Assembly (NCBI GenBank): GCA_958295745.1
Contig: OY282370.1
Location: 2,206,548 to 2,270,547 of the forward strand
Direction: 5' to 3'
Length of the DNA stretch: 64,000 nucleotides
DNA from: an uncultured Acidimicrobiia bacterium
GTDB lineage: Bacteria > Actinomycetota > Acidimicrobiia > Spongiisociales > Spongiisociaceae
Below the pieces are notes generated by a model that saw only the letters and a program-made list of their open reading frames with translations, was not told the DNA's origin and did not search any database. This document shows, in pieces, positions 34,016 through 41,782 of the stretch (position 1 is the stretch's first letter; every line of letters begins with the position of its first letter). Both the position numbers and the translations under genes were made by a program.

Positions 34016-35548
34016 GTGCTCACCGAGGGCATCCTCTTCACCGACCGTTACCAGCTGACCATGACTCAGCTCTACCACAGGTATGGGCTGGCCGAACGGA
34101 CCGCCCAGTTCGATTACACCTTCCGCTCCTACCCGGACTACGGCAGCCATCAGGCGGGATACTGCATCACGGCCGGGCTGGGTCCCTTGCTCGACTGGAT
34201 GGGCCGGACCTGGTTCGGCCCCGAGGAGCGGGAGGCCCTGCGCGCGGTAAGGACCAGCACCGGAGACCGGCTGTTCGAGGAATCGTTCATCGACTGGCTC
34301 AGGGAATCGGACGGCTTCGGGGCCGCGTCCATCTGGGCGGTTCCCGAGGGGAGGGTGGTGCATCCCAAGACCCCGATCCTGACCGTCGAGGCGCCCCTCG
34401 CCGTCGCCCAGCTCTTGGAGACGCCCCTGCTCAACCGGCTCAACTACGCCACCCTCATCGCCACCAAGACCTCTCGGGTGATCGAGGCGGCCGGAGGCGC
34501 GGCGGTGCTCGAGTTCGGTATGCGCCGGGCGCCGGACGCGGCCGCCAACGTCGCGACCCGCTCAGCCCTGATCGGCGGCGCGGCCGGCTCCTCCAACTTC
34601 GCCGCCTCCCATCGCCTCGGATTCGATTCGAAAGGGACGCACGCCCATTCCATGGTACAGGTGTTCATGGCCGACGCCGGGAGCGAGCTGGATGCGTTCC
34701 GCGCCTACGCCGAGGTGTACCCCGATGATTGCCTGCTGCTGGTCGACACCATCGATACCCTGGAATCCGGCATCCCCAACGCCATCACCGTCTTCGAGGA
34801 GCTGCGCCGCCGCGGACACCGGCCGGTCGGGGTGCGGCTCGACTCCGGCGACCTGGCCCACCTAGCCGTCAGGTCGGCCGCCCTGCTCGATGAGGCCGGT
34901 TTCGAGGACGCGTCGATCGTCCTGTCCTCGGAACTGGACGAGCTGACCATCTGGCAGATCCGCAACCAGATACTCGAGGAGGCCGGCGGCTACGGCGTGG
35001 ACGCGGATCGGCTCCTCGGCCGGCTGGTGTACGGAGTGGGGACCCGCCTGGCCACCTCCCACGGTTACCCGAGCCCGGACGGGGTCTTCAAGCTGGTGGC
35101 CCTCGAGTCGCCGGACGGTGGTTGGCGGCCGGCGATCAAGATCTCCGAGACGCCCGCCAAGGTGCCCGACCCCGGGCGCAAGCGGCTCTGGCGGGTCTAC
35201 GACCGCCGGGGCACGGCCACCGCCGACCTCATCACCCTCGACGACCACGACCCGGCCGGCCGGCCCATCCGCCTAGTGCACCCAAGCTACCCCGAGGTGC
35301 GGCGGATGCTCACCGCCCATCAGGTGTCGGAGGTGGAGCCGATCCGGGTGCAGGTGATGGACGGAGGTCGGAGGACATCGGCTGGCGCGGGTGACATAGA
35401 GGCGGCCCGGGCCCGCCGCGCCCGCGATCTGGCCCGGCTCGACCCCGGCGTGCGCCGCCTGGTGAACCCCCACACCTACCATGTGTCCCTGAGCCCGGAA
35501 CTGTCCGACCTCAAACAGGACCTGATCGCCGGTTTCAAGGGACCTTAA
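34016..35548 (+). CDS. pncB: Nicotinate phosphoribosyltransferase
   Basis: The 510-residue protein starts at GTG 34016 ([16 protein letters not shown]). It shows the NAPRT landmarks [21 protein letters not shown] with the catalytic region, [23 protein letters not shown] and VRLDSGDL. It joins nicotinate to phosphoribosyl pyrophosphate using ATP. Together with the divergent nicotinamidase it forms a complete nicotinamide-to-NaMN salvage pair. Its length matches the long bacterial NAPRT form. Confidence 0.94.
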   Translation: MLTEGILFTDRYQLTMTQLYHRYGLAERTAQFDYTFRSYPDYGSHQAGYCITAGLGPLLDWMGRTWFGPEEREALRAVRTSTGDRLFEESFIDWLRESDGFGAASIWAVPEGRVVHPKTPILTVEAPLAVAQLLETPLLNRLNYATLIATKTSRVIEAAGGAAVLEFGMRRAPDAAANVATRSALIGGAAGSSNFAASHRLGFDSKGTHAHSMVQVFMADAGSELDAFRAYAEVYPDDCLLLVDTIDTLESGIPNAITVFEELRRRGHRPVGVRLDSGDLAHLAVRSAALLDEAGFEDASIVLSSELDELTIWQIRNQILEEAGGYGVDADRLLGRLVYGVGTRLATSHGYPSPDGVFKLVALESPDGGWRPAIKISETPAKVPDPGRKRLWRVYDRRGTATADLITLDDHDPAGRPIRLVHPSYPEVRRMLTAHQVSEVEPIRVQVMDGGRRTSAGAGDIEAARARRARDLARLDPGVRRLVNPHTYHVSLSPELSDLKQDLIAGFKGP

Positions 35549-35575
35549 AGCAGATCTATAGGAGAGGAATATCCC

Positions 35576-36190
35576 ATGAATGCTCTTGATCCCATTGATG
35601 CTACTCGGAAGACAGGTAAAGAGAATTTCCGTTCCGGAGGGGAGGATATTTCGATTGGATTGAAAGAATTTTGGAGTTGGTCTTACTCCGATCTGTTGAA
35701 CAATGTATCTCGCGGGGTGCTCGCCGAGTTTCTGGTCGCGCATGCCTTGGGTGTAGTTAAGGGTAATACTCGCAAGGAATGGCATCCTGTAGATCTCGAA
35801 AGTAAAACGGGTATCAAAATCGAAGTAAAGAGTGCAGCTTATATTCAGTCTTGGAAGCAAAAAACTTTCTCCCGGATTGAATTCGGCATTGCGCCAACTT
35901 TGGGATGGGATGGGCAAACCAATAAATGGTCTAGTGAGAAGAAACGACATTCTGACGTCTATGTTTTTTGTCTGCTTGGGGAAAAGATCAAAGATAAAAT
36001 ACCAGACCCGAGCGATATAGATCAGTGGAAGTTCTATGTAATCAGTACACGCAAGTTGTGCGAAGAACAGGGTGAACAAAAGAGGATATCATTGAATATG
36101 CTGAAGGAACTAAAACCAGCGAAAGTAACATTTGATGGATTAAAGGATGCTGTGGAGAGAGCAGGGGAGGAAGGTTCATCGTCCGGCTAG
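35576..36190 (+). CDS. AT-rich PD-(D/E)xK nuclease-like hypothetical protein
   Basis: The 204-residue product shows a restriction-nuclease core: Glu51 in VLAEFLVAHAL, Asp73 in HPVDLE, and Glu83-Val-Lys85 in IKIEVKSAAY, followed by RHSDVYVFCLL and WKFYVISTRKL. I do not recognise a named family. The DNA is clearly poorer in G+C than its neighbours (AAAGAATTTT, TTTTTTGTC), which suggests recent transfer. GGAG precedes the ATG. The end overlaps the convergent MenF-MenD gene by 15 bases. It could be a solitary restriction-like nuclease. Confidence 0.7.
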   Translation: MNALDPIDATRKTGKENFRSGGEDISIGLKEFWSWSYSDLLNNVSRGVLAEFLVAHALGVVKGNTRKEWHPVDLESKTGIKIEVKSAAYIQSWKQKTFSRIEFGIAPTLGWDGQTNKWSSEKKRHSDVYVFCLLGEKIKDKIPDPSDIDQWKFYVISTRKLCEEQGEQKRISLNMLKELKPAKVTFDGLKDAVERAGEEGSSSG

Positions 36191-39100
36191 GCGGTCGTAG
36201 GCGGAGAAGGCGGAGGCCGGGTCGGTCTCTACGACCAGCACGTTGACGCCGGGGCGGGAGCGGGCCTTGGCCAGCGCCTCCGTGATCCGGTCGGGGGCGG
36301 AGCGTTCGGTCGATACGCCGAACCCGGCGGCGACCGCGGCCAGGTCTTGGCCGTGCGGGGTGACGAAGAGTTCCCGGCCCTCGGCGTAGGCCCCGGCGCG
36401 GCCCGCCTCGCGCAGAGACCGGAGGTAGGGGAGTACCTCGAAGATGGCCCCCCCGCCATTGTCGAGCACCACTATGGAGAGATCCACCTCCAGCCTCCGG
36501 GCGGCGGCCAGCGACCCTACATCGTGCAGGAAGGTGAGGTCGCCGATCAGGGCGGTCACTCTCTGCCGCAGGGCCAGGGCCGCGCCCGCCGCCGAGGCAA
36601 TGGCGCCGTCTATCCCGCACGCCCCCCGATTGCCGAAGACCGCAGCGGCGCATCCCGCTTCCATCATCGCGTCCGCGTGGCGCACCGGCAGGCTGGAACC
36701 CACCCACACGACCGGCTCGGATTCGAGCACCGCCGCGGTCACTGCCAGTTCCGTATCGGGGTGTTCCGACCGCTCCACCTGCCGCCTCTGCCGCATCCGC
36801 TCCTCGGCGGCGCGCCACGACGTCCGCCATCCCGGTTCGAGCGGGGGCGGCGACACCTTTTCCAGCAGGGAAGCGATCGGGTCGCGGAGCACCAGCTCCG
36901 GACCCGGGGCGGTCCGGCGGAAGTCCGGGTCCAGGAAGGCTTGGGGGGCGTCGAGGGCCGCCAGCCAGTTCTGGGCGGCCGCTCCGGTGGGGGCGCCGCC
37001 GATCCGGATGACGGCGTCGGGTAGGTGACCGGCGGCAAACTCGGCATCCCGCAGCAGCAGATCGCCCGCGGTGATGAGGTTCTCGTGTTCGAGGACCCGC
37101 AGGCCCGACATCGGATCGGCCAGGATCGGCCAGCCCGCCGCACATGCGAGACGGGCGAGGGCCGCCCGCTCCGCCGGGTCAGCGGCGCGCGGCCCGGCTG
37201 CGATCACCCCTCGCTCCGACCTTTTCATGAAGCGCAGCAGCTGGTCGGCCGAGCGGGTGCTCGCCACGGGCGCCGGGGGCGGTTCCGGCGGCGGCGCCTC
37301 GGCGGGGGGTGACCGGCGGGGGGGCGGCTCCAAGGGCTTGGCGAAGGGGAAGTTCACATGGACCGGTCCGGCCCGAGGCGGCCCGGCCGCCCGGAGCACG
37401 CGCCGCGTCTCTTCGATCACCCGCTGCGGGTCGCATTCGTGTGCGATCGGGAGGCAGGTGAATGCCCGCACCCGGCTGCCGTACAGTTCGATCTGGTCGA
37501 TGGTCTGGGGGGCGTCCCGTTCGAGGAAACCGGGCGGGCGGTCGGCGGTGATCACCACTAGGGGAACCCGCGCCCGGTCGGCCTCCGCCACCGCCGGCAG
37601 GTAGTTGGCGGCGGCGGTGCCGGAGGTGCATATCAGCGCCGCCGGCCTGCCGGACGCCTTGGCCATGCCGAGCGCGACGAACCCGGCCGAACGCTCGTCG
37701 ATCACCGTCCACCACGGCGGCCCTTCGGCTGCTGCGGCGAGCGCGAGGGGCGTGGACCGGGAACCGGGCGAGATAAACGCCCCTTCCACCGAGCCGGAGC
37801 GGAGGGCGGCCGCCAAGGCGTCGGCGGCGGCGTAGGTGCGCCTGCGATGATCCTGCACCCCGTACAAGGAGGGCAGCACCGCGCCGAGTTTCAGGTCGGT
37901 CTCCTCCAGCTCCCGCTCCGGCGTGGACGCCGCCACGATCCCGGCCCCGGCGAAGGCCAGGGTGCGGCCGCCTTCGATCAGGCAGGAACGGAGGGCGGCG
38001 TGGAACTCGCCGTTCCCGGCTAGGTCGCAGTAACCGACCGGCCCGGCGTACCAGCCCCGGTCGAAGCCCTCATGACGGTCGATCCAATCCACGGCCAAGT
38101 CTCCCGGCAGGCCCGCCACGGCGGGGGTGGGGTGCAGGGCGCCCACCACATCCAGGATGTTCGTCCCGACGGGGGCGACGGCGCCGACCGGCGCGGCCAG
38201 ATGCTGGATGCCGGACAGCCGCAGTACCTCGGTCGGGGCCGGGGGATCGAGCACGAAGCCTCCGTCATCCAGCCTACGGCGCACCTCGTCGTGTACGTGG
38301 CGGTGTTCCTCCAGCTCCTTCGGATCGTTCCGGAGGCGCTCGGCTAGGAGGCGGTCCTCGGCGGGGCCGCCGCCCCTGGGAGCGGTCCCGGCCAGCGCGA
38401 GCGCAGACACGGTCACCCCGTCCACCCGCACCAGGAGCTCGGGAGTGGCCCCGCAGAAAACCGAACCCTCCGCCGCGCCGAAGGCGAAGACGGCGCAGGC
38501 GCCGTGGATCTGCCGCAGCGCGGCCAGGAACGGGCCGATCTCCGGGCGGTGGTCCACCTCCACTCGGCGGGCCAGGACCACCTTTTGCAGCCCGCCGCTC
38601 CGGACCAGCCGGACCGCATTTTCCGCCTTCGCCAGAAAGTCGGGGCCGCCGCGGCCGGTGCCGCCCGGCATCGGCCGGTCGATCGCATCGGGCTCTATCG
38701 GGTCGGGGCGCAGAGCGGCGGCCTCTTCGATCCGGCCGATCAGGCGGTCGGCCTGCTCGCCGGGGTCCGCGCCCCCGTCGATCTCGGCGGCTGCGACCCA
38801 TACGCCTTTGCCGCGCCCGCGGCGGATGAGCGCCAGCTCGGGAAGCACCAACCGCCCGGGCGGGAAGTCCGGCCATGTCCTGCGGGGATGGAACGAGAAG
38901 CCGCCCAGCAGCAGCGGCGTCCGCTCGGCGCCGCCGAAGGCGACCTGATGGGTGCGGGCCGCCAGGTCGCGCAGCGCCGCCGATGCGTCAGCGAACCTGT
39001 TCGGACCGGCCTCCGGCGCGATCGTGCACGCCTCCCCGAGTGCGGCGATGGAAACCCCCCGGTCGGGCGCCTCCCAGTAGGCGAAAGGCGGTCCGGCTTC

Positions 39101-39235
39101 CAACACTAGGGCCAGCGGATCGACATCGCCCGCCGGGGCCGCCAAGGTGACCGTCGAGGGCAGACCGGATACCGCGGCCCGGACGGCCGCCTTGGCAATG
39201 CGGTCCTCCAGACGGCGCCGGCCGCTCATCCCCAT
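36176..39235 (-). CDS. Isochorismate synthase - SEPHCHC synthase fusion (MenF-MenD)
   Basis: The 1019-residue protein joins two menaquinone enzymes. Residues about 1-457 are a chorismate-using isochorismate synthase (KVVLARRVE, GATPELLV, HPTPAVAGLP 369-377, RGWYAGPVGY). Residues about 465-1019 are a ThDP-dependent MenD: SPGSRSTPL (489-497), DERSAGFVALG, TSGTAAANYLPAV, RGACGIDGAIA, GDLTFLHDVGSL and DNGGGAIFEVLP. Together they turn chorismate into SEPHCHC without releasing isochorismate. No stop, frameshift or gap marks the join. Its start lies ten bases inside the MerR gene, so the two are coupled. Confidence 0.93.
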   Translation of the reverse strand: MGMSGRRRLEDRIAKAAVRAAVSGLPSTVTLAAPAGDVDPLALVLEAGPPFAYWEAPDRGVSIAALGEACTIAPEAGPNRFADASAALRDLAARTHQVAFGGAERTPLLLGGFSFHPRRTWPDFPPGRLVLPELALIRRGRGKGVWVAAAEIDGGADPGEQADRLIGRIEEAAALRPDPIEPDAIDRPMPGGTGRGGPDFLAKAENAVRLVRSGGLQKVVLARRVEVDHRPEIGPFLAALRQIHGACAVFAFGAAEGSVFCGATPELLVRVDGVTVSALALAGTAPRGGGPAEDRLLAERLRNDPKELEEHRHVHDEVRRRLDDGGFVLDPPAPTEVLRLSGIQHLAAPVGAVAPVGTNILDVVGALHPTPAVAGLPGDLAVDWIDRHEGFDRGWYAGPVGYCDLAGNGEFHAALRSCLIEGGRTLAFAGAGIVAASTPERELEETDLKLGAVLPSLYGVQDHRRRTYAAADALAAALRSGSVEGAFISPGSRSTPLALAAAAEGPPWWTVIDERSAGFVALGMAKASGRPAALICTSGTAAANYLPAVAEADRARVPLVVITADRPPGFLERDAPQTIDQIELYGSRVRAFTCLPIAHECDPQRVIEETRRVLRAAGPPRAGPVHVNFPFAKPLEPPPRRSPPAEAPPPEPPPAPVASTRSADQLLRFMKRSERGVIAAGPRAADPAERAALARLACAAGWPILADPMSGLRVLEHENLITAGDLLLRDAEFAAGHLPDAVIRIGGAPTGAAAQNWLAALDAPQAFLDPDFRRTAPGPELVLRDPIASLLEKVSPPPLEPGWRTSWRAAEERMRQRRQVERSEHPDTELAVTAAVLESEPVVWVGSSLPVRHADAMMEAGCAAAVFGNRGACGIDGAIASAAGAALALRQRVTALIGDLTFLHDVGSLAAARRLEVDLSIVVLDNGGGAIFEVLPYLRSLREAGRAGAYAEGRELFVTPHGQDLAAVAAGFGVSTERSAPDRITEALAKARSRPGVNVLVVETDPASAFSAYDRLAGR

Positions 39236-39954
39236 TCGGTGGTGATGACGAGCCGTTGCCGTCCGGCCTTCTCCAAGGCCTCGATCAATGCCAGGTCGTC
39301 GGATCCCTGCAACCGTTCCTTCACCCGGTGGATCACGGTGTGATGAAAGTGCTGGGCCACCAACCTGGTCACGTGGCGGAACAGCTCGGCGAGCTCTTGG
39401 GGATGGCCGGGCCGGACGGACCGCACATGCTCGTTGAACAGGTCGATGGCGTCGTCCACCACGCTCTCGACGCCGGTGGCGTGGCGGGCGGCCAGCGCCG
39501 CCAGATCGTCGAGAGGGAAACCGGCTTCCAGCAGGGACATCCCGGCGGCCAGCATGGGCGCCACGTCGGGCGAGAACCGCTCCTCGCCCCCTTCACCCAG
39601 CGGCTCGATCAGGCCGGCCGACGCGGCTATGTCGACCAACGGCGGCGCCAGCCCGGACCGTTCGGCCAGCTCGGCCCTGGTGAGGCCGACCGCCGACCCG
39701 GCCAGCGAGGCCAACAGGGGATGGCCGGACTCGTCCAGGAGCCGCTTGATCTGGGCCAGGGTGAACCCGTCGTCCGCCAGGGCGCGGATGGTTCTCAGCC
39801 GGGTCAGGTGCGCGGGCCCGTAGACGGCGGCGCGGCCCTCCCGACCGATTGGCGGCAGCAACCCCATCCCCTGGTAGTAGCGGACGGTGTCCACCCCGAC
39901 CCCCGCCTCGGCGGCCAGCTCCTCGACCCGGTAGGTGGGCATTTCGTCTGTCAT
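39226..39954 (-). CDS. MerR family transcriptional regulator
   Basis: The 242-residue regulator has the winged helix-turn-helix (YRVEELAAEAGVGVDTVRYYQGMGLLPP), a coiled-coil dimer helix near 75-120 (LTRLRTIRALADDGFTLAQIKRLL) and a long helical C-terminal domain without the Cys pattern of metal sensors. ATG 39954 is used; ATG 39942 (MPTYRVEEL) is an alternative that would fit a leaderless mRNA. It overlaps the MenF-MenD gene and is likely to control it and itself through the palindrome just upstream. Confidence 0.9.
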   Translation of the reverse strand: MTDEMPTYRVEELAAEAGVGVDTVRYYQGMGLLPPIGREGRAAVYGPAHLTRLRTIRALADDGFTLAQIKRLLDESGHPLLASLAGSAVGLTRAELAERSGLAPPLVDIAASAGLIEPLGEGGEERFSPDVAPMLAAGMSLLEAGFPLDDLAALAARHATGVESVVDDAIDLFNEHVRSVRPGHPQELAELFRHVTRLVAQHFHHTVIHRVKERLQGSDDLALIEALEKAGRQRLVITTEWG

Positions 39955-39955
39955 A

Positions 39956-39978
39956 GTGACTACTCTAGGAGTAATCAC
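39956..39978. promoter_or_regulatory. Palindrome upstream of the MerR gene
   Basis: GTGACTACTC (39956-39965) and GAGTAATCAC (39969-39978) form ten-base arms with one mismatch around TAG, one base from the regulator's ATG. Size and symmetry fit a MerR-family operator and suggest autoregulation. Confidence 0.6.
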
Positions 39979-40030
39979 TCATAATATCACTGAGGCAATG
40001 CGGACCGGCGGTTGTTCGCCCTTCCTCGGA

Positions 40031-40429
40031 TCAGGCGGGCGCGGCGGGTGCGCGTAGGTCTTCGACCTTCCACGGGCCGTCCGCGGCAAGGACCTCAGGA
40101 TCACCGGTGAGGAGTACGGCGCCGTAGGCGTGGGAGGTCGCGATAGCGAAGGCGTCGGCCAGCGCCATGTCGTGGCGGGCCTTTACCCGGGCGGCGGATA
40201 GCACACGTTCGGAGGTGACTTCATCGGCAGTTACCAGATCCCTGATTGCCCGCAACGTCCGGCGGGCCTAGGGTTCGCCCACCCTGCGTATCAAGATGTA
40301 GTAGACCTCGCCGAGGTTGATCCAACTCATTACGGGCCGATCCGCCAGCCGTTCCTCGATTTTGGCGGCGGCGGGTTCTTCACCCTCGAGCCAGCTCAGC
40401 ACCGCCCAAGAGTCGAGCGCCCATCTCAC
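40031..40429 (-). pseudogene. VapC-type PIN toxin interrupted by TAG
   Basis: From GTG 40429 (overlapping the antitoxin stop as GTGA) the frame gives a PIN toxin of 132 codons with all four acidic positions: Asp6 in WALDSW, Glu41 in LGEVYY, Asp in LADAFAIATS and Asp in LTGDPE. Codon 54 is TAG (40270-40268), and the same frame goes on directly with ARRTLRAIRDL. One base change from Glu or Gln would explain it. A downstream TTG at 40255 could start only the second half. The toxin is most likely inactive. Confidence 0.85.
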
Positions 40430-40641
40430 CTGGGTTCGGACTCACGGTCTCGCCGCAGGGCCGCCAATAGTTGTTGTCCGGCGAATGCGCCTCTGAGGGC
40501 GCCGTCCTCACGAACCGGTGCAACCAGCACCCCTCCATCCGTGAGCTCGAAGTTCACGGTGTCGCCCGGCAACAGCGCAAGCGTCTCCCTGATCGTCTTG
40601 GGGATCACAACCTGACCCTTGGGCCCGACTATGTGAGTCAT
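40426..40641 (-). CDS. AbrB/MazE-type antitoxin (VapB)
   Basis: The 71-residue protein has the swapped-hairpin DNA-binding domain of AbrB-type antitoxins (IVGPKGQVVIPKTIRETL), then a strand pair (VNFELTDGGVLVAPV) and a charged C-terminal tail that would bind the toxin. The stop overlaps the toxin start. The promoter just upstream predicts a leaderless transcript, and a perfect palindrome covers the promoter spacer. The frame is intact although its toxin partner carries a stop codon. Confidence 0.85.
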   Translation of the reverse strand: MTHIVGPKGQVVIPKTIRETLALLPGDTVNFELTDGGVLVAPVREDGALRGAFAGQQLLAALRRDRESEPR

Positions 40642-40648
40642 ACCAGGC

Positions 40649-40667
40649 AGTATAACTCGACTCGAGT
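40649..40667 (-). promoter_or_regulatory. Leaderless promoter with operator palindrome for vapB
   Basis: Minus-strand TATACT (40654-40649) is a strong -10 box that sits seven bases before the antitoxin ATG. The perfect palindrome ACTCGA-C-TCGAGT (40655-40667) adjoins it upstream. This fits toxin-antitoxin autorepression and a leaderless mRNA. Confidence 0.6.
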
Positions 40668-40746
40668 GGAAGAGAGATGCAAGCCGCGGGTAAGTACAGA
40701 AGGGGGCAGCCGCTCGAGACGCATCCGAGTTTCGAGGGGGAGGCAC

Positions 40747-40803
40747 CCCGCCGTCTCGACCCGCCGGACGGCGGGCCGACGCCCGGGCGGTGCCGGCCCG
40801 GGC
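40747..40803 (+). other. Strong hairpins in the methyltransferase leader
   Basis: CCCGCCGTC (40747-40755) pairs with GACGGCGGG (40767-40775), and GCCCGGG (40781-40787) with CCCGGGC (40797-40803). They lie 50-110 bases before the methyltransferase ATG, where they could act as a terminator for incoming transcription or as a translation control. No T-run follows. Confidence 0.4.
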
Positions 40804-40854
40804 CCGCAGGCCCGCAAATGCAAGGGGCCGTTCATAGAGGTAACCTGGAGGGAC

Positions 40855-41775
40855 ATGAAGAAATCGGAGACCTCCTCGTTCGGTACTGTAAGCCGCTCTA
40901 ATCATGACGCCGGAAAGTTCTACAACACCAGGTTATACGAGGGTATTGCCTCCCCTGATGACTCAAAAGGTCCTTACCATGAGAATGAACCGTCTCAAGT
41001 GAATGTGATCCACAATGCCGACAGCAGGAACATGGAACATCTACCCGATGAATCTGTACACCTGATGATTACTTCACCTCCCTACAATGTCGGGAAGGAA
41101 TATGATGACGACCTGTCTTTGACCGAATATAGGAAGCTATTGGCCGAGGTAATAGCCGAAACATACAGGACCCTCGTCGTAGGCGGACGCGCCTGCATCA
41201 ACATCGCCAATGTAGGGCGAACCCCCTATATACCGCTGCACGCCCATATCATTGAGATCGCCCTGGGGTGCGGCTTCCACATGAGGGGGGAGATAATATG
41301 GGACAAGGGTGCCAGCGCCGGCTCTTCCTGTGCGTGGGGCAGCTGGAAATCATCGAGCAACCCCGTATTGCGCGATGTCCACGAATACATCTTGGTGTTC
41401 TCCAAAGGGAGCTTCAAGCGTCGAACTAAAGACGATGGAAAGGGCATCGACAGCATCGGGCGGGATGATTTCCTGGAGTTCACCAGGAGCGTCTGGCAGT
41501 TTCCCGCCGCCAGCGCCCGGCAGGCCAAACATCCCGCCCCCTTCCCGGTCGAGCTGCCCCGGAGGCTCATCCATCTCTACTCGTTCGAGAACGATCTCGT
41601 CCTGGATCCCTTCATGGGGTCGGGCACCACCGCGGAGGCCGCAGTGCTAGCCGGCCGCCGATACGTCGGATACGACATAGATTCCCAGTATGTCCAACAG
41701 GCCAGGGCCAGGCTGGAGAAGGCGGCGAACGCGGGGAAACAGATGTCGCTCGACGCAGATCAGGCGCACATTTAG
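40855..41775 (+). CDS. DNA methyltransferase, beta class (m4C or m6A)
   Basis: The 306-residue enzyme starts at ATG 40855 behind GGAGGG. The catalytic motif TSPPY (73-77) precedes the AdoMet-binding motif DPFMGSGTT (251-259), the beta-class order. SPPY is commonest in N4-cytosine enzymes but also found in N6-adenine ones. About 160 residues lie between the motifs and should hold the target recognition region. The first 300 bases are poorer in G+C than the rest of the region. No restriction gene is adjacent; the nearest nuclease-like gene is 35576-36190. Confidence 0.87.
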   Translation: MKKSETSSFGTVSRSNHDAGKFYNTRLYEGIASPDDSKGPYHENEPSQVNVIHNADSRNMEHLPDESVHLMITSPPYNVGKEYDDDLSLTEYRKLLAEVIAETYRTLVVGGRACINIANVGRTPYIPLHAHIIEIALGCGFHMRGEIIWDKGASAGSSCAWGSWKSSSNPVLRDVHEYILVFSKGSFKRRTKDDGKGIDSIGRDDFLEFTRSVWQFPAASARQAKHPAPFPVELPRRLIHLYSFENDLVLDPFMGSGTTAEAAVLAGRRYVGYDIDSQYVQQARARLEKAANAGKQMSLDADQAHI

Positions 41776-41782
41776 ATCGACC

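Noticed and set aside
40268-40270. TAG as a pyrrolysine codon
   Set aside because: No pyl gene is seen and the surrounding protein is an ordinary PIN toxin; nonsense mutation is simpler.
40677-40901. 74-residue reading frame in the methyltransferase leader
   Set aside because: It crosses two strong hairpins and the methyltransferase start, with Pro/Arg-rich composition and no recognisable features.
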